This document shows positions 27,264 through 36,188 of a stretch of DNA of 43,032 nucleotides, in pieces. How positions within the stretch are numbered: position 1 is the first letter of the stretch; the number at the start of each line of letters is the position of its first letter. Below the pieces are notes generated by a model. The model had not been told where the DNA came from. It searched no databases and was given only the letters and a program-made list of their open reading frames with translations. Position numbers and translations under genes: made by a program. Source of the DNA: Phycisphaerae bacterium (GTDB lineage: Bacteria; Planctomycetota; Phycisphaerae; SM23-33); assembly GCA_003551645.1 (NCBI GenBank), contig PUND01000020.1, positions 1 through 43,032 on the forward strand, given 5' to 3'.

Positions 27264-27815
27264 ATGACCGGTAACGAAAAAATCTCCTCCGCCGACCCCG
27301 CGTCGCTGCGGATGATCTATTATCCGGACCCCCGGCTCAAGGAGGTCTGCTCGCAGGTGCCGGACCCGGCGGACCCGGCCGTGCAGGACCTGGTCGAGCG
27401 GATGTTCGCGCTGATGTTCAAGGCCCGCGGCGTGGGGCTGGCCGCACCGCAGGTGGGCGTGACCGTGCGGCTGTTCGTGGCCTCGCCGACCGCTGAGCCG
27501 GACAACCGCCACCTGTACATCAATCCGGAGATTGTCTCCGCCGAAGGCGCACGCGAAGACGACGAGGGCTGCCTGAGCTTTCCCGGCATATTCTGCAAGG
27601 TAAAGCGGCACGAGGCCGTCACCATCCGCGCGCAGGGGCTCGACGGCGAGTGGTTCGAGCAGACCGGCCGGGACCTGCACGCGCGAATACTCGAACACGA
27701 AACCGACCACCTCGACGGCCGACTGCTCGTGGACCGAATGGGCTCCGTAGCCCGACTCTCCAACCGAAAGGCCCTCCAGGCCCTCCAGGAGCGATACGCC
27801 GAGGTGAGCGGGTAA
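27264..27815 (+). CDS. def: peptide deformylase
   Basis: An Fe2+/Zn2+ enzyme that removes the N-formyl group from nascent proteins. The three metal and active-site motifs are intact: GVGLAAPQVG (about residues 56-65), EGCLSFPG (about 101-108, metal-ligand cysteine) and HETDHLDG (about 145-152, two ligand histidines and the catalytic glutamate). The 183-residue length is normal. ATG at 27264 is chosen over the in-frame ATG at 27255 because the latter overlaps the likely -10 box; the difference is three residues. The C-terminal helix ends QERYAEVSG. Confidence 0.93.
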   Translation: MTGNEKISSADPASLRMIYYPDPRLKEVCSQVPDPADPAVQDLVERMFALMFKARGVGLAAPQVGVTVRLFVASPTAEPDNRHLYINPEIVSAEGAREDDEGCLSFPGIFCKVKRHEAVTIRAQGLDGEWFEQTGRDLHARILEHETDHLDGRLLVDRMGSVARLSNRKALQALQERYAEVSG

Positions 27816-27851
27816 GGCGCAATGCCTGCCGCTTGCTGCCTGTCGCCCTTC

Positions 27852-28550
27852 CTAATCCCATCCCTGCCAGACGGGCACGTTGAGGAACTCGCCGAGTTGT
27901 GCGGCGTCTTGAAGGATTTGCTTTCTCTTGCCGTGGGAGACGACGGCTACGCGCCGGCCGTCGTGGAGGATGAGGTTCAGCTCGTAGCAGTAGTAGCTGT
28001 GGCCGGCGCTTCTGCGGCTCCCGCCGCTGCTGTGAACGCCGCGAAGGAGCTGAATAGCGTGGATGTCGTCCAGAGGCACGTACTTTTCCGGATGCGATTC
28101 CAGCTCCGCCGGCAATACGCCCCGCGGGCCTCGGTGGCATTTCCAGAAATATCCCTGATTGGGGTCGAAGACTCTCGGTACGGACATGAAGTGCCATATC
28201 GCAAGCCCGACGGCGCCGAAGACAAGGAAGAACACCACCATCAGAAGGTGCGCCCACTGAGCCGTGCCGGTGATAAGGCCGCGAATGCCCACAACCGCCG
28301 CGGGTATCGCGCCCAGGCCGAAAACCACGAAGATCCCGGCGAACAGCATCACCGAAACGGTCGGCTTGAAACGGCACGATCCCCCGGGGTCGATGACGAG
28401 CCGATGAGTGCAAAAGCTGCTGCTCGATTGGGACAGTTGCTTCCACTCGACCTGTCCGGCCAGCGGGTCGCCGCATCGCTCGGCCATCTCCGCCGGAGTC
28501 ACATCGGGGGCGGTGAGTTTCTCCATGTACTGTTTCAGTTTTTTGAACAT
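27852..28550 (-). CDS. two-helix membrane protein of unknown function
   Basis: A 232-residue protein with a 60-residue soluble N terminus (EMAERCGDPLAGQVEW), a small strand-rich segment, two hydrophobic helices at about 66-91 and 99-121, and a 110-residue C-terminal soluble domain (GYFWKCHRGPRGVLPAELESHPEKYVPLDDIHAIQLL, then ELNLILHDGRRVAVVSHGKRKQIL). The C-terminal pattern, a strand pair followed by a helix ending in a short hydrophobic motif, looks like a PH-like or 'bPH' membrane-associated domain; this is an impression only. ATG at 28550 has GGGAG 9 bases upstream. It converges with def. Confidence 0.7.
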   Translation of the reverse strand: MFKKLKQYMEKLTAPDVTPAEMAERCGDPLAGQVEWKQLSQSSSSFCTHRLVIDPGGSCRFKPTVSVMLFAGIFVVFGLGAIPAAVVGIRGLITGTAQWAHLLMVVFFLVFGAVGLAIWHFMSVPRVFDPNQGYFWKCHRGPRGVLPAELESHPEKYVPLDDIHAIQLLRGVHSSGGSRRSAGHSYYCYELNLILHDGRRVAVVSHGKRKQILQDAAQLGEFLNVPVWQGWD

Positions 28551-28692
28551 GCTCCTTCGCTCCCATCACGTGCCGCCGACCCTGTCTGTCGGTGGATGCT
28601 GACCGTTAAGGTTACAGCCGCTCCTCGTCTGCGGGCAAGGCCCTGACTGGTCCTGGCGTCCGGCCGGCGCGATTCGGCCTGTGAGCGGGCAT

Positions 28693-28721
28693 TGACACCG
28701 GCACAGGCGAGCCGTACGCTG
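28693..28721 (+). promoter_or_regulatory. probable promoter of the UDP-sugar pyrophosphorylase
   Basis: A perfect TTGACA (28693-28698) and TACGCT (28716-28721; 3/6) are 17 bases apart, about 40 bases before the GTG start at 28762. Confidence 0.45.
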
Positions 28722-28761
28722 AACGCCTTCTTTCGTGAAGTAACGGCTGACAGGAGATATC

Positions 28762-30219
28762 GTGACCGACGTCAACGCTATCCGCCAGGAACTGAGTTCG
28801 CACGGGCAGGAGCACCTGCTGGGCTTCTACGACGAGCTGACCCCGCAACAGCGGCAGACGCTGCTTCAGCAGATCGAGTCCCTTGACCTGGACCAACTGG
28901 ACGAGCTGATTGAGACACACGTGCTCAACAAGCCCGAGGTCCGGCTGCCGGAGGATATCGAGCCGCCGCCGATGGTCCCGGCGCTTCCCAAGGACGATCA
29001 GAGCCAGCGGGAGAAGGACCAGGCCCGCGAGCGTGGCGAGCAGCTCATCGCCGCCGGCAAGGTGGCGGCGTTCGTGGTCGCCGGCGGTCAGGGCACCCGT
29101 CTGGGCTATGACGGGCCTAAGGGCTGCCTGGAAGCTACCCCCGTGGCGCACAAGCCGCTGTTTCAGGTGTTCGCCGAGCAGATTCTCGCCGCCGGCAGGC
29201 GGGCGGGTGTGCGGATTCCCTGGTACATCATGACCTCGCCGGCGAACGACGTGGTCACGCGGGCCTTCTTCCGTCAGCACAAGTACTTCGGTCTGGAGCC
29301 GGAGGATGTGTTTTTCCTGGTGCAGGGCCAGATGCCCTCGTTCGACTTCGACGGCAAAATTCTGCTTGCCGAGAAGGACCGGCTCGCGCTAAGCCCCAAC
29401 GGCCACGGCGGCTCGCTGCAGGCGATGCGCGACAGCGGCGCGCTGGACGACATGGCAAAGCGCGGCATCGAGTACATCAGCTACTTCCAGGTCGATAACC
29501 CGCTGGTCCACTGCATCGACCCGGTGTTTATCGGTCTGCACGAGATGCGTTCGGCCGAGATGAGCGCCAAGGCCGTCTCCAAGCGAGACCCGCTTGAGAA
29601 GCTCGGAAACTTCTGCCTTATCGACGGCCGGGTGCACGTGATCGAGTATTCCGACCTGTCCGAGGAGATGGCACGTCAGACCACCGACGACGGCCGACTC
29701 AGATTCCGCGCAGGCAGCATCGCGATTCACCTGTTCAGCCGGTCTTTCGTGGAGCGGCTGACCGAAGGCGGACGCTGCGAGCTTCCCTGCCACCGTGCGG
29801 AAAAGGCGGTCGCCTACATGGACGCCGAGGGGAACAAGGTCGAGCCGGCTGAGCCGAACGCGGTGAAGCTGGAGATGTTCGTCTTCGACGCAATGCCGCT
29901 GGCGAAGGAGGCCGTCATCCTGGAAACGCTCCGGGACAAGGAGTTCAGCCCGGTAAAGAACGCTTCGGGCGAGGATTCGCTGACCACGGCCCTTCACGAT
30001 CAGGTCCGCCGGGCGGCGGAGCTGCTGGAGGCGGCCGGGGTCTCCGTGCCGCGGGACGCCGACGGCAAGGTCGCCGCGGCCCTTGAGATTTCGCCGCTCT
30101 ACGCCGAAAACATCGAGGACCTGAAGCAGAAGATCGACCCGAACCTGGAGATACCTCCCGGCGACAGCTTGTATCTCGGCTCGCGCGGACAGACCGGCGG
30201 ACTCAAAGGCGCCGGCTGA
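28762..30219 (+). CDS. eukaryotic-type UDP-N-acetylglucosamine (UDP-sugar) pyrophosphorylase
   Basis: A uridylyltransferase of the UDPGP family, more like eukaryotic UAP1 than bacterial GlmU. It condenses UTP with a hexose(amine) 1-phosphate. An N-terminal helical region (residues 1-95, LLGFYDELTPQQRQTLLQQIESLDLDQL) is typical of UAP1. The nucleotide-binding motif VVAGGQGTRLGYDGPKG is at 105-121, the sugar-binding SPNGHGGSLQAM near 211, followed by YFQVDNPL and KLGNFCLIDG. The 485 residues match UAP1. GTG at 28762 has CAGGAG 6 bases upstream. GlcNAc-1-P is the likely substrate because UAP1 shares this layout; Glc-1-P or GalNAc-1-P are possible. Confidence 0.88.
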   Translation: MTDVNAIRQELSSHGQEHLLGFYDELTPQQRQTLLQQIESLDLDQLDELIETHVLNKPEVRLPEDIEPPPMVPALPKDDQSQREKDQARERGEQLIAAGKVAAFVVAGGQGTRLGYDGPKGCLEATPVAHKPLFQVFAEQILAAGRRAGVRIPWYIMTSPANDVVTRAFFRQHKYFGLEPEDVFFLVQGQMPSFDFDGKILLAEKDRLALSPNGHGGSLQAMRDSGALDDMAKRGIEYISYFQVDNPLVHCIDPVFIGLHEMRSAEMSAKAVSKRDPLEKLGNFCLIDGRVHVIEYSDLSEEMARQTTDDGRLRFRAGSIAIHLFSRSFVERLTEGGRCELPCHRAEKAVAYMDAEGNKVEPAEPNAVKLEMFVFDAMPLAKEAVILETLRDKEFSPVKNASGEDSLTTALHDQVRRAAELLEAAGVSVPRDADGKVAAALEISPLYAENIEDLKQKIDPNLEIPPGDSLYLGSRGQTGGLKGAG

Positions 30220-30336
30220 GCGGTTGCCCGGAAATGGCCTCCGACGAGGTGCCGCCGGGTTTTGTCACATTGTCGGCAGGGATTCGCACAGCGGCCGTCA
30301 TGCCGGATGCGAGTCGGTGTGTTTGCTTGAATTATT

Positions 30337-30353
30337 CGGGCATGTCGTGCCCG
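30337..30353 (+). terminator. stem-loop between the pyrophosphorylase gene and nadK
   Basis: CGGGCA (30337-30342) pairs with TGCCCG (30348-30353) around TGTCG. No T-run follows. It lies 117 bp past the stop codon; nothing else is recognisable in 30220-30420. Confidence 0.3.
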
Positions 30354-30420
30354 GCGTTGCGGGCCGGGAGTTCCAGTAAGGGTAACTCTTATGCCGCTTC
30401 GGCGGGTGTCTGGCGTGCGG

Positions 30421-30426
30421 TAGGAT
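30421..30426 (+). promoter_or_regulatory. -10 box of a possibly leaderless nadK transcript
   Basis: TAGGAT ends 7 bases before the nadK ATG (30434). GGAG abuts the ATG and is too close to act as a Shine-Dalgarno. The -35 candidate (TTCGGC, spacing 17) is weak. Confidence 0.4.
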
Positions 30427-30433
30427 ACCGGAG

Positions 30434-31282
30434 ATGTCGCGGAAGCGAATCGCCATCGTGGTCAATGCCGACAAGCCCGGTGCGGCCGAGCAGGTTCAGA
30501 AGCTGCGCCCCTGGCTGGCCGAGCGCGCCGAGGTCGTCGGCGTGGTCGGCAACTACGAGTCGCCGCCTGAGGAGTTCGCCTCGGCGGATTTGTGTGTTGT
30601 CCTCGGCGGTGACGGGACGCTCCTGTCGGCCGTCAGGGCGCTTGCCGGCGCCGGCGTTCCCATGCTGGGGGTGAACCTCGGCAAGCTGGGCTTCCTGGCG
30701 GATTTCTCAGTCGAGCACTTCCGCAAGCACTTGGACGATATCCTCGCCGGCAGGGTCCGCCCCACCGAGAGGATGATGCTTGAGGTTCGCCGATTCGCCG
30801 ACGGCGAGGAGGAGTTCTATTCACCGGCGGCGAACGACCTGGCCATAGCGGCCGGTCCGCCGTTTCGCATGATAGACCTGAACGTCGCCCACGGCGATGA
30901 CGATATCTCCCGCTACATGGGCGATGGTCTGGTGATAGCCACGCCAACCGGTTCGACCGGATACAACATGTCCGTCGGCGGGCCGATACTGGAGCCGGGT
31001 CTGGATGCGCTAGCCATCACGCCCATCGCGCCGCATACGCTTTCGCTTCGACCGCTGGTTATCGGCGGCGAAGAGCCGGTGCAAATCAGGGCCGTCCGCG
31101 TAAACGACGGGACCACGCTGATAATCGACGGGCAGATATGCACCTCGCTCAGAGCGGGCGACATGGTGGAAGTAAGACGTTCGCCGTCGCCGGCGAGGAT
31201 AGTGCCTCATCCGGGGCGTTCGTTTTTCTCGACGCTTTCCAGCAAGCTGCACTGGGGCAGAAGCCCGCACCATACAAGTTGA
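30434..31282 (+). CDS. nadK: NAD kinase
   Basis: Phosphorylates NAD+ to NADP+ with ATP or polyphosphate. The 282-residue protein has GGDGTLLSAVRAL from residue 58 (GGDGT is the catalytic motif), LGVNLGKLGFLADF near 78, and DGLVIATPTGSTGYNMSVGGP near 157, the second NAD kinase signature, then the beta-rich C-terminal domain (RPLVIGGEEPVQIRAV). ATG at 30434 gives the normal N terminus. The stop is 55 bp before the giant oxidoreductase gene on the same strand, which carries an NADPH-type FAD module; supply of NADP+ would link the two. Confidence 0.94.
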   Translation: MSRKRIAIVVNADKPGAAEQVQKLRPWLAERAEVVGVVGNYESPPEEFASADLCVVLGGDGTLLSAVRALAGAGVPMLGVNLGKLGFLADFSVEHFRKHLDDILAGRVRPTERMMLEVRRFADGEEEFYSPAANDLAIAAGPPFRMIDLNVAHGDDDISRYMGDGLVIATPTGSTGYNMSVGGPILEPGLDALAITPIAPHTLSLRPLVIGGEEPVQIRAVRVNDGTTLIIDGQICTSLRAGDMVEVRRSPSPARIVPHPGRSFFSTLSSKLHWGRSPHHTS

Positions 31283-31323
31283 ATCACTTGCAAAAACCTT
31301 TTCGCGGCGCGGCCGCGGCGGCG

Positions 31324-31329
31324 TAGAAT
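31324..31329 (+). promoter_or_regulatory. -10 box before the fusion oxidoreductase
   Basis: TAGAAT ends 8 bases before ATG 31338, with no Shine-Dalgarno in between (GGCCGGCT). The -35 candidate TTCGCG (31301-31306) is 17 bases further up and weak. It suggests a separate, leaderless transcript in addition to read-through from nadK. Confidence 0.4.
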
Positions 31330-31337
31330 GGCCGGCT

Positions 31338-34300
31338 ATGAAGGTTGACCCGAGATTCCTGACCTCCGAGGGTCCGGAGGTCTTTACCGGTAACGAGCTG
31401 CTGTTCAAGGGCGCCCTTGAGACCGCGGGCGGGGTGCATCTGCTCGGCGGCTATCCCGGAAGCCCGGTGGCGGGGTTTTTCGACGCCCTGGCCCAGTGCA
31501 AGGACCTGCTCAACACCCACGGCATCCGTGCGGTCATAAACAACAACGAGGCCCTTTCGGCCGCGATGTTGAACGGCTCGCAAGTGGCGGGCTGTCGAGG
31601 GATGATCGTGCTGAAGTCGGTCGGCGTTCACGTCGCCGCCGACGCCCTGGCGCTGGGCAACCTCGCAGGCGCCAACCCCGAAGGCGGCGCGGTTGTGGTG
31701 TACGGCGACGATCCATGGTCGGACTCCACACAGGTCGCCGCCGACAGCAGGTACATCTCCCGGCACCTGTTCATGCCGGTCATCGAGCCGGGCGACATGC
31801 AGGAGGTGAAGGATTACGTCGATCTGAGCTTCCGCCTGTCGGCCGCGGCCGAGCTTTACGCCGGCCTCGTGCTGACCACCAACCTAGCCGACGGCGGCGG
31901 CTCCGTCCAGTGCGGGGAAAACCACTTCCCGACACTCAGCACCGAGAAGAAAAAGACGCTCGATACCACGCTCATAAACCTGGACAAGTACGTGCTGCTG
32001 CCGCCGAAGACCTGGTGGCAGGAAGAGTCGCTGCCGGGGAGATTCCAGCGGGCGATCGAGGCCTCGCGTGAGCTTGGTTTGAACCGCATAGAACACGGCG
32101 GCGAGGCCCGAAAGCCGGTCGGGTTCATCACATCCGGGCTGGCGCACAACTACCTGCGGCAGGCGCTGTGGGAGCTGGGGCTGCTGGGCGATTTCCCAAT
32201 CGCCAAGTTCGGCATGACCTACCCGATCGACCCGGAGATCGTCCGCCGCCTCGCCGCGCAGTGCGAGCGAATCGTGGTGGTCGAGGAGCGGCGCGGCTTC
32301 CTGGAGGAGCAGGTAGGCGACGTTATCCTCAAGGACCGCCAGACCGGCGCCGCCGGCGGCGACGTCGAGCTATGGGGCAAGAGCTTCCCGTATTCGCTGG
32401 AAGGCATCCCGGAGACCCGAGGGCTGCATCCGTCGATCCTCATCAGGCGGCTGGTCCCGCTTCTCAAGCGTGTGTGCGGCCGGGGCGCGCAGGTAACGAT
32501 GCCGCCTTCGGCCGCCGGCTGGGACCGGGAGCTTGAGACCATAGACAACACCGCCGCCACGGAAGTCGGCGACCTTCCCCCGCGCCTGCCGACATTCTGC
32601 GCCGGATGCCCCCACCGTGACAGCGCGTTGGCGTGCCTGGGGATTAAGAAGGACTTCTCCGACCCCGACTACATGCGCGACCACTACAGCCGCGAGCCGA
32701 TGGACCTGATGTTCCACGGCGACACCGGCTGCTACACCATGCTCATGTACCCGCCGAACACCCAGCTCATGCACGACTACTCCGGCATGGGGCTCGGCGG
32801 CGGCACCGGCTCCGGAACCGACCCGTTCGTGAACAACAAGCAGGTTGTGTTCATGGGCGACTCGACCTTCTTCCACTCCGGCCAGATAGCGGTTTCCCAG
32901 GCGGTGAAGCTCAACCAGGACATCACGTTCATCATCCTGGACAATTCGACCACCGCTATGACGGGGCATCAGCCGACGCCCGGCGTGGACTTCGACATAC
33001 TTGGCAACCCGACGGCCGCGCAGGACATCGAGGAGGTAGTCCAGGGCATCGCCGCCGGCACCGAAGTGCCCGTGGTCCGCGCCGACCCCGGCCGGCAGGC
33101 AGACTACCGAAAGCTGCTGGAGCGGATGTTTCTCGCCGACGGCGTGAAGATAGTCATAGCCGACAGGGAATGCGCGATAACCTCGCTTCGCCGTAAACGC
33201 CGCCAGGACCGCGCCACCCAGCGGGAACTGGGATATCTGCCCACCTCGGAGCACCTGCAGGTAAACCCCGACATATGCCGTTTCTGTCTGACCTGCGCGG
33301 AGGTTACCGGGTGTCCGGGGCTGACCCACGTCCAGACCGACTACGGACGGAAGATGGACACCGACATGACCTGGTGCGCCGGCGAGCGGGCCTGCGAAAA
33401 ACTGAAGGCCTGCTCGGCGTTCGAGAAGGTCATCGTCAAGCGCAAGCGCCCGCCGCGTACGCGCGTGCCGGAGCTTGGGCTGGACGACATCCCCGAACCG
33501 CAGAAACGACCCGTCGGCGATATGTGGAGGTCTTGCCTGGTGGGCGTGGGCGGCATGGGCATCGGCGTGGCGACGAGGATTCTCGTCCGGGCCGGGCACA
33601 AAGAAGGCTACAACGTCATATTCGTTGACAAAAAGGGCCTGGCCATCCGCAACGGCGGCGTCGTCAGCCAGATCGTCTATAACATCTCCGACCAGCCGGT
33701 GACGGGCATAATCCCATACGGCAAGGCGGACCTGCTGCTGGGCATGGACATACTCGAGGCGGCAAGGGCGCTGGACCCGGCCGGACGTGTCCGCATCGCC
33801 GCCAAGGACCGCACCGCGGCCGTCATCAACACCGGCAAGGTCCCCACAATACGCGGGCTTATGGGCCAGGAGGATTTCGACACCGGATCGCTGGAGCGGC
33901 TGATCCGCACATATACCCGCGACGACGACTTCATGGCGCGCAACATCACGCTTATCTGTGAGAAGTACCTCGGCAGCAAGCTGTACGCCAACATCATGAT
34001 GCTGGGATTCGCATTCCAGAAGGGGCTTATCCCGGTATCGATGCACTCGATGGCCTGGGCGATAAAGGACACTGTCCGGGCCGATTTCCGCAAGAACCTC
34101 TATGCGTTCAACATGGGCCGCAAGCTGGTCGTCCAGCCGGACCTGTTCCGCGGACCGCCCAGGCGAACCCGCTGGCGCGAGACACTCGAGGACAAGTGCC
34201 GCAACGTCATTCGCCGCAACGGGCGGCGGGGCGAGCGCACCGCCGATGAGCTGCGGACCGCCGTGGCGGACGCGATCGCGGAGATGTCCGAGCTGGACGA

Positions 34301-36122
34301 ACCAACTCACCGGGCGCTGGTCGTGCGGGCTTACGACTGCCTGCGATGGGGCGGCATGGAATACGCGCAGCGGTACCTTGACCGTGTCAGGAGAGTCTAT
34401 AGGCGCGACAGCGAGCAGTTCGGCTATGCCGCCACCTGCGCGGTACTGCACAACCTCGCCTCGGCGATGCTGATAAAGGACGGAGTTTACGTCGCCGAGT
34501 TGGCCACCAGCCCGGAGAAATACGCCCGCGACCGGGAGAAGCACAACGTCACCACCGCCAACGGCGATCGCATCTCGTATCGGCACTACATGCACTCGCG
34601 AATGCGCCTCGGCAGGTGGGAAATCCCGCTGAACTTCACCGTGCCCGGCTGGACGCTGCATGTGCTTAAGCGCATGCGTGCGATTCGCGCGCTGCCCGGC
34701 TGGCATCGGCCCGAGCGGGACCACCTCCGGCAGTATGAGCAGGCGGTCGATGCCTTCCAGTGGGCGGAACCGGCCGAGTACCGCGCCCACCTGACGGAGC
34801 TTTCGTCGCCGAGGTGCATGGACTGCCCGAACCCGCGATGCGCCGAGAGCGGCTGCCCGCTGGGTTCCGACGTCAGCGAATGGGCGATTCTCAGCTACCA
34901 GGGCAGGTGGCGAGAGGCCTACGAGAAGCTCGCCGAGTTCAACAACTTCCCGGAGTTTACCTCGCTGGTCTGTCCCGCCCCCTGCCAGGATGTATGCAAG
35001 CAGAGCTTCAGCGGATATGCGGTCCAGGCCAAGAGTATAGAGAAGGCAATCATCGATAAGGCGTTCGACGAGGGCTGGGTCCGGCCCGGCCCGGCCGCCG
35101 AGCAAACCGGAAAAAAGGCGGCGGTCGTCGGCTCAGGCCCGGCGGGCCTGGCGGCCGCGCAACAACTGGCCCGAGCCGGACACGATGTGACAGTCTTCGA
35201 GGCCGACCAGCAACCGGGCGGGCTGCTGCGATACGGCATACCGCCCTACCGGCTGGATAAACAGCTCATCGACCGCCGCATCGACCAGTTGCAGCAGGAG
35301 GGTATAAGGTTCGTAACCGGCGTAAGAGTCGGCACGGACATACCCGCCGATCGGTTGCGGGAAGACTTCGACGCGGTGTGCCTGGCCGTCGGCGCGCAGA
35401 AGGCGCGCGACCTGGACATCCCCGGCCGCAACCTTGAGGGCGTGCACCTGGCGATGGACTTCCTCCGGGCCAGGAACGCCCACAGCCCCCGCACCGCCTC
35501 GGTCGGGGTGGGCGCGCGGGGCGCCGACCAGGATCCGGATTCCCCCCTGTCGGCCCGCGGCAAGCGGGTGGTGGTCATCGGCGGAGGGCTTACCGGCGAG
35601 GATTGCGTGGAGGCGGCGCTTCTCGACGGCGCGTTGGAGGTTCAACAGTTCGAGATACTGCCGCAGTCCCTGGCGCCGGCAGCGGCCCCGGCCGACGGCG
35701 GTGCCGATGATACGCGTCTTCGCCGCCGATACTGCGTGTCCGCGCAGGCGATCGAGGGCGACGGCGGCCGGGTAGCGCGCATCAGGGCGGCGCGGGTAAA
35801 GTGGACGACCGGTCCGCAGGGCCGTCGGGCACGCGAGCTGCCGGACGGCGATTTCACGTCCTCGGCGGACCTGGTGGTGCTGGCTACGGGGTTCGAAAGG
35901 TCTGTGGACCCCGGGCTTATCGAGCAGCTTTCGCTGGCCGCCGACAATGAGGGGCGGCTGACCGCACGCGACAACGTCACAGGGGTGGATGGTGTGTTCG
36001 TAGCCGGCGACGTGCTGACCGGACCGGCCTATGTCGCGACCGCCATCGCCTCCGGCAGACGGGCGGCCGAGAGAATCGACCTTTACCTCTCAGGCAGGCC
36101 GATACCCACCGGCGCCGCGTAA
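31338..36122 (+). CDS. indolepyruvate:ferredoxin oxidoreductase-GltD fusion, predicted 2-oxoacid:NADP+ oxidoreductase
   Basis: A single uninterrupted frame of 1594 residues. Order: IorA pyrimidine domain about 10-200 (GGYPGSPVAGFFDAL); domain II 255-370; thiamine-diphosphate domain 415-610 (CAGCPHRDSA at 421, GDTGCYT at 461, GDSTFFHSG at 508). Two Fe-S sites follow: CxxCxxCx5C at 647-659 and cysteines 680, 686, 692. IorB gamma domain 732-925 (VGVGGMGIGVATRIL). A DUF6537-like region spans 935-1140. The GltD Fe-S domain is at 1155-1225 (CMDCPNPRC...GCPLG; CPAPCQDVC), with the FAD motif VVGSGPAGLAAAQQLARAG at 1263-1281 and the NADPH Rossmann motif VVVIGGGLTGEDCVEAA at 1411-1427; the C-terminal FAD seal is GVFVAGDVLTGP. 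Family knowledge: IOR oxidises aryl-pyruvates to acyl-CoA and GltD moves electrons between NADPH and Fe-S/flavin. Inference: electrons flow thiamine, Fe-S, FAD, NADP+ in one chain. nadK lies 55 bp upstream. Confidence 0.9.
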   Translation: MKVDPRFLTSEGPEVFTGNELLFKGALETAGGVHLLGGYPGSPVAGFFDALAQCKDLLNTHGIRAVINNNEALSAAMLNGSQVAGCRGMIVLKSVGVHVAADALALGNLAGANPEGGAVVVYGDDPWSDSTQVAADSRYISRHLFMPVIEPGDMQEVKDYVDLSFRLSAAAELYAGLVLTTNLADGGGSVQCGENHFPTLSTEKKKTLDTTLINLDKYVLLPPKTWWQEESLPGRFQRAIEASRELGLNRIEHGGEARKPVGFITSGLAHNYLRQALWELGLLGDFPIAKFGMTYPIDPEIVRRLAAQCERIVVVEERRGFLEEQVGDVILKDRQTGAAGGDVELWGKSFPYSLEGIPETRGLHPSILIRRLVPLLKRVCGRGAQVTMPPSAAGWDRELETIDNTAATEVGDLPPRLPTFCAGCPHRDSALACLGIKKDFSDPDYMRDHYSREPMDLMFHGDTGCYTMLMYPPNTQLMHDYSGMGLGGGTGSGTDPFVNNKQVVFMGDSTFFHSGQIAVSQAVKLNQDITFIILDNSTTAMTGHQPTPGVDFDILGNPTAAQDIEEVVQGIAAGTEVPVVRADPGRQADYRKLLERMFLADGVKIVIADRECAITSLRRKRRQDRATQRELGYLPTSEHLQVNPDICRFCLTCAEVTGCPGLTHVQTDYGRKMDTDMTWCAGERACEKLKACSAFEKVIVKRKRPPRTRVPELGLDDIPEPQKRPVGDMWRSCLVGVGGMGIGVATRILVRAGHKEGYNVIFVDKKGLAIRNGGVVSQIVYNISDQPVTGIIPYGKADLLLGMDILEAARALDPAGRVRIAAKDRTAAVINTGKVPTIRGLMGQEDFDTGSLERLIRTYTRDDDFMARNITLICEKYLGSKLYANIMMLGFAFQKGLIPVSMHSMAWAIKDTVRADFRKNLYAFNMGRKLVVQPDLFRGPPRRTRWRETLEDKCRNVIRRNGRRGERTADELRTAVADAIAEMSELDEPTHRALVVRAYDCLRWGGMEYAQRYLDRVRRVYRRDSEQFGYAATCAVLHNLASAMLIKDGVYVAELATSPEKYARDREKHNVTTANGDRISYRHYMHSRMRLGRWEIPLNFTVPGWTLHVLKRMRAIRALPGWHRPERDHLRQYEQAVDAFQWAEPAEYRAHLTELSSPRCMDCPNPRCAESGCPLGSDVSEWAILSYQGRWREAYEKLAEFNNFPEFTSLVCPAPCQDVCKQSFSGYAVQAKSIEKAIIDKAFDEGWVRPGPAAEQTGKKAAVVGSGPAGLAAAQQLARAGHDVTVFEADQQPGGLLRYGIPPYRLDKQLIDRRIDQLQQEGIRFVTGVRVGTDIPADRLREDFDAVCLAVGAQKARDLDIPGRNLEGVHLAMDFLRARNAHSPRTASVGVGARGADQDPDSPLSARGKRVVVIGGGLTGEDCVEAALLDGALEVQQFEILPQSLAPAAAPADGGADDTRLRRRYCVSAQAIEGDGGRVARIRAARVKWTTGPQGRRARELPDGDFTSSADLVVLATGFERSVDPGLIEQLSLAADNEGRLTARDNVTGVDGVFVAGDVLTGPAYVATAIASGRRAAERIDLYLSGRPIPTGAA

Positions 36123-36188
36123 GCCGACGCCGGCCGCCAAATCGAGCCGCGCGGCGTGCGGCGACTGCAGCAAATAAGGGAAAATGAT

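Noticed and set aside
32370-35105. 911-codon open frame on the minus strand, antisense to the fusion oxidoreductase
   Set aside because: It lies wholly inside the fusion gene, has no family motif, and shows the valine/alanine/histidine-heavy composition of a shadow frame.
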